17,624 nucleotides of DNA from Polyangiaceae bacterium. GTDB taxonomy: Bacteria > Myxococcota > Polyangia > Polyangiales > Polyangiaceae. Shown piece by piece: positions 14,743 through 17,624 of the stretch. Numbering within the stretch: the first letter of the stretch is position 1; each line of letters begins with the position of its first letter. The translations under genes and the position numbers were made by a program. The notes under the pieces are model-generated. The model was not told the DNA's origin and made no database searches. It worked only from the letters and a program-made list of their open reading frames with translations. Where the stretch lies: assembly GCA_025936205.1 (NCBI GenBank), contig JAICTU010000153.1, positions 1 to 17,624 on the forward strand, in the 5' to 3' direction.

Positions 14743-15487
14743 GATCGATTTCCTTTGACGCGGGCTTCGCCGGCGCGACTGCTCGACGCTGCACTGCCGC
14801 CGCTTGTTGGATGATGTCGCCGCGCTGCGCCTTGGCCACCCCCTCCAGGAGCTCGATGTCTTCCGGGTTTCGCAGCACCAGCCGGAGGTTGCCCTGGCGC
14901 TCCGCCTGGGTGACGAGCTGGCCCTCTTCCACCGATACGCTGATCGATACGGAACGGCTGCCGGGGCGCACGGCCTCGTCCTGACTCAGCTGCCCACCCA
15001 CCGACAGCACGAGGATGTTCTGCAGCAGCATCGACGTCTCTTCTCCGCTGTTGGGCGTGAACAGGATGTCGACCCTGTCGCCAGGCCGCAGCAGACCGTC
15101 GAAGGTGCTGGTCTGCCCGAGCGAGAGCGCGCGCTTGCCGTCTTGCACGGCCGTCGACAGATCGCGCCCGGGTTGCGCGAGGGTGGCGATGTCGCTCCAG
15201 AGCACGGGCTCATTCGCGTCGATCTGCGTGCTGATGCGGATACCAACGACCTTCTTCGCATCCTGAGCGTTGATGTTCCGGCGGCCCACGTAGGCCTGCG
15301 GAATGGGCCGGATGCCGAGCACACCCTCGGTCAAGATCATGCCGGGCTTGAGATCTTTGGCGGCGATCAAGACCGGAACTCGCCTTCCTCCGGTGGCTTC
15401 GGCCTCGAGCCTCGTCAAATACAAATGGCCGAGGCCAGCGCCGATGATGGCGATGACGACGGCGACGAGCAACGCTTTCTTGTTCAC
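14732..15487 (-). CDS. cpaB: Flp pilus assembly protein CpaB/RcpC
   Basis: The 251-residue protein has an N-terminal membrane anchor at about 6-24 (LLVAVVIAIIGAGLGHLYL). A SAF domain at about 37-102 (VPVLIAAKDLKPGMILTE, ANEPVLWSDI) is followed by the RcpC/CpaB domain at about 118-235 (RALSLGQTSTFDGLLRPGDRVDIL, LLQNILVLSVG, LRLVLRNPED). CpaB links the inner-membrane motor to the secretin in the periplasm and may bind peptidoglycan through the SAF part. The start is GTG at 15485-15487, with GAGG a few bases upstream. The stop lies inside the start of the secretin gene. The gene order cpaA-cpaB-cpaC-cpaF matches Tad loci such as that of Caulobacter, but without cpaE. Confidence 0.95.
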   Translation of the reverse strand: MNKKALLVAVVIAIIGAGLGHLYLTRLEAEATGGRRVPVLIAAKDLKPGMILTEGVLGIRPIPQAYVGRRNINAQDAKKVVGIRISTQIDANEPVLWSDIATLAQPGRDLSTAVQDGKRALSLGQTSTFDGLLRPGDRVDILFTPNSGEETSMLLQNILVLSVGGQLSQDEAVRPGSRSVSISVSVEEGQLVTQAERQGNLRLVLRNPEDIELLEGVAKAQRGDIIQQAAAVQRRAVAPAKPASKEIDHVR

Positions 15488-15576
15488 GCGGACCTCACGG
15501 CGGCTCTCTCCTCCTGGGGAACGGAGAGGCGGGGAGCTTGTAGCATTTCAGGGCCGCGATGGAATCACCGTCCGCT

Positions 15577-15600
15577 CGAGATGATCTCGGCGATTCGCCG
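15577..15600. other. Hairpins between prepilin peptidase and cpaB genes
   Basis: In the 145-base gap, CGAGAT (15577-15582) and ATCTCG (15584-15589) form a 13-base odd palindrome. The overlapping CGGCG (15588-15592) / CGCCG (15596-15600) forms a 3-base-loop hairpin. There is no T-run. It could be an mRNA processing site or part of an internal promoter for the cpaB-to-FHA genes. Confidence 0.3.
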
Positions 15601-15615
15601 GACCAGGTCGCACAG

Positions 15616-15639
15616 TGATCTAGAGAGTTGATCTAGAGA
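15616..15639. repeat. Direct repeat at the end of the prepilin peptidase gene
   Basis: TGATCTAGAGA occurs at 15616-15626 and 15629-15639, a 13-base period. The right copy contains the tadV stop codon on the minus strand (TAG, 15633-15635). The stretch is AT-richer than its surroundings. It may be a small duplication with no function. Confidence 0.6.
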
Positions 15640-16178
15640 AACAGCCCGGTCACGTGATCGAGCGTGGCGAAGGCCCAGGTCGCCGCGCAGATCGCCGGGC
15701 CCATGCGCATGGTCATCATCAGCTCGGGTTGCACGGCGCGGCGCCGCGCTGCCGGGAGCAGCCAGTTGACGGCGAGCCAGCCTGTTCGCTTCAGCAAGGC
15801 CCAAAGCTGCCCGCGCCACGTGAGTGCCAGCAGCGCAAAAAGAGCGAGCAACACCAGCGAGCCCAGCTCGACCTGCAACCCAGCCCGGGGCCCCAGCAAC
15901 GCGCCCAAGCCCGCGAACAGCTTGACGTCGCCGCCGCCGATCGCCTTGCCGCGCGAGAAGTACAGCAGCCCGAACGGAACCGCGAAGCACACCGCGCAGC
16001 CGAGCGCTGCCGACCCCAGACCGAGCAGCCCGCCATCGAGAAACCCCAGGGCGAGCCCCGCCGGCAGCAGCGGTAACGTCAACCAGTTGGGGATTCGCCC
16101 CGTTCTCGCGTCCGTCCAGGCGGCGGCCAGCGTCGCTGCGCAGCCCAGCACCAGTGGAAGCTCCGAAATCAGGTTCAT
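15633..16178 (-). CDS. tadV: Prepilin peptidase TadV/CpaA (A24 family)
   Basis: This 181-residue polytopic membrane aspartyl protease removes the leader of Flp-type prepilins. The two catalytic aspartates are visible: D23 in AAWTDARTGRIPNWL and D84 in AIGGGDVKLFAGLGAL, the A24 GxGD motif. About five or six hydrophobic segments cover the rest. The short length, without the N-terminal methylase domain of PilD, is typical of the TadV/CpaA type. The C-terminal ~50 residues after the last clear core helix (ARRRAVQPELMMTMRMG) are less conserved in character. The ATG has only a weak GTGAG upstream. It is preceded by hairpins separating it from the abundant pilin gene. Confidence 0.94.
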   Translation of the reverse strand: MNLISELPLVLGCAATLAAAWTDARTGRIPNWLTLPLLPAGLALGFLDGGLLGLGSAALGCAVCFAVPFGLLYFSRGKAIGGGDVKLFAGLGALLGPRAGLQVELGSLVLLALFALLALTWRGQLWALLKRTGWLAVNWLLPAARRRAVQPELMMTMRMGPAICAATWAFATLDHVTGLFL

Positions 16179-16312
16179 GTGCTCACGCGCCCCTAGAGTT
16201 CACCCGCGCTCTTCATCCCCGATCAGGGCCGACCGCATGCTGGCTTTGGCTCGCCAGCGGTTGCGACCCTGATCGGAGCCGTTCCAGGAACGAGTCCGTT
16301 CCCGGACCGACC
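16179..16312 (-). other. Nested hairpins between the flp pilin and prepilin peptidase genes
   Basis: On the minus strand, directly after the pilin stop, GGAACG/CGTTCC (16287-16292 with 16297-16302, 4-base loop) forms a compact stem. Further on is a large nested structure. The outer arms CCGATCAGGG (16219-16228) and CCCTGATCGG (16267-16276) pair over 10 bp. CGACC (16230-16234) pairs with GGTTG (16259-16263), and the inner arms are GCTGGC (16239-16244) and GCCAGC (16253-16258). No T-run follows, so partial termination or 3'-end protection of the pilin mRNA is more likely than a strong intrinsic terminator. Confidence 0.6.
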
Positions 16313-16552
16313 TCACGGACCCTTGGTGGCGCCGGTCTGGCTCATGTCGGCGTTGGTGACGTCCGCGTTGAACTTGTTGGTGGCGTTGCTCAGACCGCTG
16401 GTGACGGTCTTGCCGAAGGTCTGCCAGGTGCCGATGGCAATGGCCGCGACCAGCACGAGGATGATCACGTATTCCACCGTGGAAAGCCCGGCCTCGTCGC
16501 GAACGAGCTGGGAGTTCTGGAGCCGAGCGCGGGCCTTAGCGAGATAGGACAT
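16313..16552 (-). CDS. flp: Flp/Fap-type pilin, major pilin candidate
   Basis: From ATG 16550-16552 the product is 79 residues. AAAGGA lies 9 bases upstream (16562-16567), which decides the start over in-frame upstream codons reaching 16708. The leader is basic (MSYLAKARAR). The prepilin site is G22 before LSTVEYVIILV, with Glu at +5 and Tyr at +6, the Flp hallmark. A hydrophobic helix spans about 23-45 and a short polar tail ends in TGATKGP. After TadV cleavage the ~57-residue mature pilin would polymerise through the N-terminal helix. It lies at the head of the assembly genes. Its strong ribosome site and following hairpins fit high expression. Confidence 0.95.
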   Translation of the reverse strand: MSYLAKARARLQNSQLVRDEAGLSTVEYVIILVLVAAIAIGTWQTFGKTVTSGLSNATNKFNADVTNADMSQTGATKGP

Positions 16553-16626
16553 TGGTTTTTTTCCTTTCTGGGCGATAGCCGCCGAGCGGCTCGCTGTTTG
16601 TTGTGAGTCTTTCGGTATGATTCGAG

Positions 16627-16638
16627 CGACAGTTGTCG
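16627..16638. promoter_or_regulatory. Dyad upstream of flp pilin (possible operator)
   Basis: CGACAGTTGTCG is an inverted repeat (CGACA/TGTCG, 2-base centre) about 75 bases before the flp ATG, in an AT-richer pocket of the 159-base gap between the two pilin genes. The flp promoter probably lies here, but I found no reliable -35/-10 or sigma-54 match. A 12-bp palindrome CGCCGCGCGGCG at 16693-16704 lies just after the second pilin's stop. Confidence 0.3.
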
Positions 16639-16711
16639 AAAAAAGACACGGGCAACTGATTTTCGGTGCGCTGTCCCCCCTGCTGCGCGCGACGCCGCGC
16701 GGCGGCATGCG

Positions 16712-17032
16712 TCAGGGCAGCGGGATCCCGATCCAGGCTTCCTGCGAGAAGTAGAACTTCGAGATCGCCATGCCGAGCAGCAGGATGGCGCCGCAGGCAA
16801 ACATCGAGACGAGCAGCAACACCACCACGTACTCGACGATCACCACCCCCCTGGCGTCGGAGGACAGATCCGCCGGGGAAACAGCCGCCGGGGAAACAGC
16901 CGCCGGGGAAACAGCCGCCGGGGAAACAGCCGCCGGGGAAACAGCAGCTGGGGAAACAGCGGACGACAGACGGCGGAGCAACGAAGCTCCCCCGCTCGCA
17001 CCCCGAGCTTCGGCCCGCGCGCCGGCAGACAT
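16712..17032 (-). CDS. Divergent Flp-like pilin with repeat-bearing leader
   Basis: From ATG 17030-17032 the product is 106 residues. The C-terminal part is pilin-like: after G62 comes VVIVEYVVVLLLV, with Glu at +5 and Tyr at +6 as in Flp. A hydrophobic helix (about 63-91) and a short tail, KFYFSQEAWIGIPLP, follow. Before the site is an unusual ~62-residue leader with six tandem AVSPA units (25-54) and the cleavage-proximal DLSSDARG. The start is uncertain: no good ribosome site is seen and the frame is open to 17173. It reads in the same direction as flp, 159 bases upstream, and is divergent from the yjbQ-family gene. It is probably a minor pilin or an assembly initiator processed by TadV. 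It is not a copy of flp, since the mature sequences differ almost throughout. Confidence 0.8.
   Translation of the reverse strand: MSAGARAEARGASGGASLLRRLSSAVSPAAVSPAAVSPAAVSPAAVSPAAVSPADLSSDARGVVIVEYVVVLLLVSMFACGAILLLGMAISKFYFSQEAWIGIPLP
16871..16960. repeat. 15-bp tandem repeat, six copies, in the second pilin's leader
   Basis: CGCCGGGGAAACAGC occurs five times perfectly (16871-16945). A sixth copy (16946-16960) begins AGCTGGGG instead of CGCCGGGG. Each copy encodes AVSPA on the minus strand, and the degenerate copy is synonymous. Loss or gain of units keeps the frame. Confidence 0.97.
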
Positions 17033-17293
17033 GACTCGCACGCTACCGAGGTCGGCGGCGAGGCGCAAGCGACGTTCCCCTGCCGCGACGCAGCGTCGTC
17101 GCTGCTCTCTCTCGAAGCGGGAAGTGGTACGGAGCCGTCCGGCGCGCATGCACGAAGAAGTCGGACCGCGCACAGCGCCAGTTGCGCGGAAAAAGCGCAG
17201 ATCGGGCGCCGACCTCGGACAAATGGCCGACGCTGCAGCATTTCCGAGTCAGCGGGGGTCGCCCAGTCTGCTCGGGGGAGTAGTCTGCGCACA
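17033..17293. other. Divergent intergenic region between second pilin and yjbQ-family gene
   Basis: These 261 bases should carry the promoters for the Tad cluster (leftward) and the yjbQ-family gene (rightward). Short open frames on both strands show no recognisable protein features. The only ribosome-site-like run is GGGGAG at 17275-17280, 13 bases before the yjbQ-family ATG, which is rather far. I see no clear promoter hexamers. Confidence 0.4.
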
Positions 17294-17624
17294 ATGACGG
17301 AAACGCTCTGGTTTCAAGAGCAGCTCGCCGTGCAGACGCCGGGCAAGGGGTTCACGGACATCACGGCTCGCGTCGCAGAAGTCGTGCAGCGATCACGAGT
17401 TGAGCTGGGCCTCTGCGTGGTGTTCATCCGGCACACCTCCGCGAGCCTGGTCATCCAGGAGAATGCAGATCCCGCCGTGCTGCGCGATCTCGAACGCTGG
17501 ATGTCCGAGCTCGCGCCCGAGCAGCGCAACTGGGAGCACGACGACGAGGGCCCCGACGACATGCCAGCCCACGCGCGCAGCGCGCTCACCAAGACCAGCG
17601 AGTCGATACCGATCAGCGCAGGGC
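17294..17624 (+). CDS. YjbQ/UPF0047 family protein, 3'-partial
   Basis: Translation from ATG 17294-17296 gives 110 residues before the window ends, out of about 135-140 usual for the family. Family signatures are clear: GKGFTDIT near the N-terminus, RHTSASLVIQENADP (about 50-64) followed by DLERW, then WEHDDEGPDDMPAHARSAL (about 83-101) and SESIPISAG at the edge. UPF0047/YjbQ proteins are small conserved proteins; some members show weak thiamine-phosphate synthase activity, but their physiological role is not settled. It is divergent from the Tad cluster and probably unrelated to it. Confidence 0.94.
   Translation, partial: MTETLWFQEQLAVQTPGKGFTDITARVAEVVQRSRVELGLCVVFIRHTSASLVIQENADPAVLRDLERWMSELAPEQRNWEHDDEGPDDMPAHARSALTKTSESIPISAG

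Noticed and set aside
16871..16960. Possible CRISPR array
   Set aside because: The units are contiguous 15-mers with no spacers and encode an in-frame pentapeptide repeat.
17043..17294. Possible small minus-strand gene (83 codons) upstream of the second pilin
   Set aside because: It has no ribosome site, an Arg-rich random-looking product, and occupies the expected divergent promoter region.
1..17624. tRNA, rRNA, insertion sequences, integrases or attachment sites
   Set aside because: No cloverleaf-like segment, transposase or integrase motif, or flanking terminal repeats were found. Base composition is even apart from small AT-richer pockets.

Overview
The window is very GC-rich, with G/C-biased third codon positions, frequent GTG starts and several long Pro/Ala-rich linkers. 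Together with FHA domains built into a Tad pilus system, this suggests a myxobacterium-like member of the Myxococcota (Polyangiales type). That is inferred from style and gene content, as no rRNA or marker gene is present.

Layout from left to right. (1) The 3' part of a Pro/Ala-rich single-pass membrane protein reads rightward (1-1105). (2) A tight leftward four-gene operon (5730 to 1180) encodes a TPR lipoprotein, a short CpaF/TadA-type ATPase, a 698-residue Pro-rich single-pass membrane protein and a second lipoprotein. All three junctions are 4-bp stop/start overlaps (GTGA, ATGA, ATGA). (3) A stand-alone CheY-like receiver reads leftward (6375 to 6019), divergent from recJ (6508-8253). An ECF-like sigma factor without an adjacent anti-sigma gene follows recJ (8388-9002). 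(4) A leftward Tad/Flp pilus cluster runs from 17032 to 9059: a divergent Flp-like pilin, a canonical Flp pilin, TadV/CpaA prepilin peptidase, CpaB/RcpC, the CpaC/RcpA secretin, a CpaF/TadA ATPase with an N-terminal FHA domain, TadB, TadC, and a membrane protein with a degenerate FHA-like domain. (5) A YjbQ/UPF0047 family gene starts divergently at 17294 and runs off the right edge.

How the parts work together: TadV should process the pilins. FHA-CpaF with TadB and TadC forms the inner-membrane motor and platform, while CpaB and CpaC form the periplasmic and outer-membrane channel. No TadZ/CpaE, TadE, TadF or TadG is visible although both ends of the cluster are inside the window, so these functions are missing, encoded elsewhere or replaced. 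The second ATPase operon has no TadB/TadC partner. It looks like an envelope-spanning accessory machine: cytoplasmic ATPase, membrane protein with a huge Pro-rich region, and two lipoproteins. It is the best candidate here for something poorly described. The other notable feature is a 15-bp in-frame tandem repeat in the predicted leader peptide of the second pilin. No tRNA, rRNA, CRISPR array, insertion sequence or attachment site was found.
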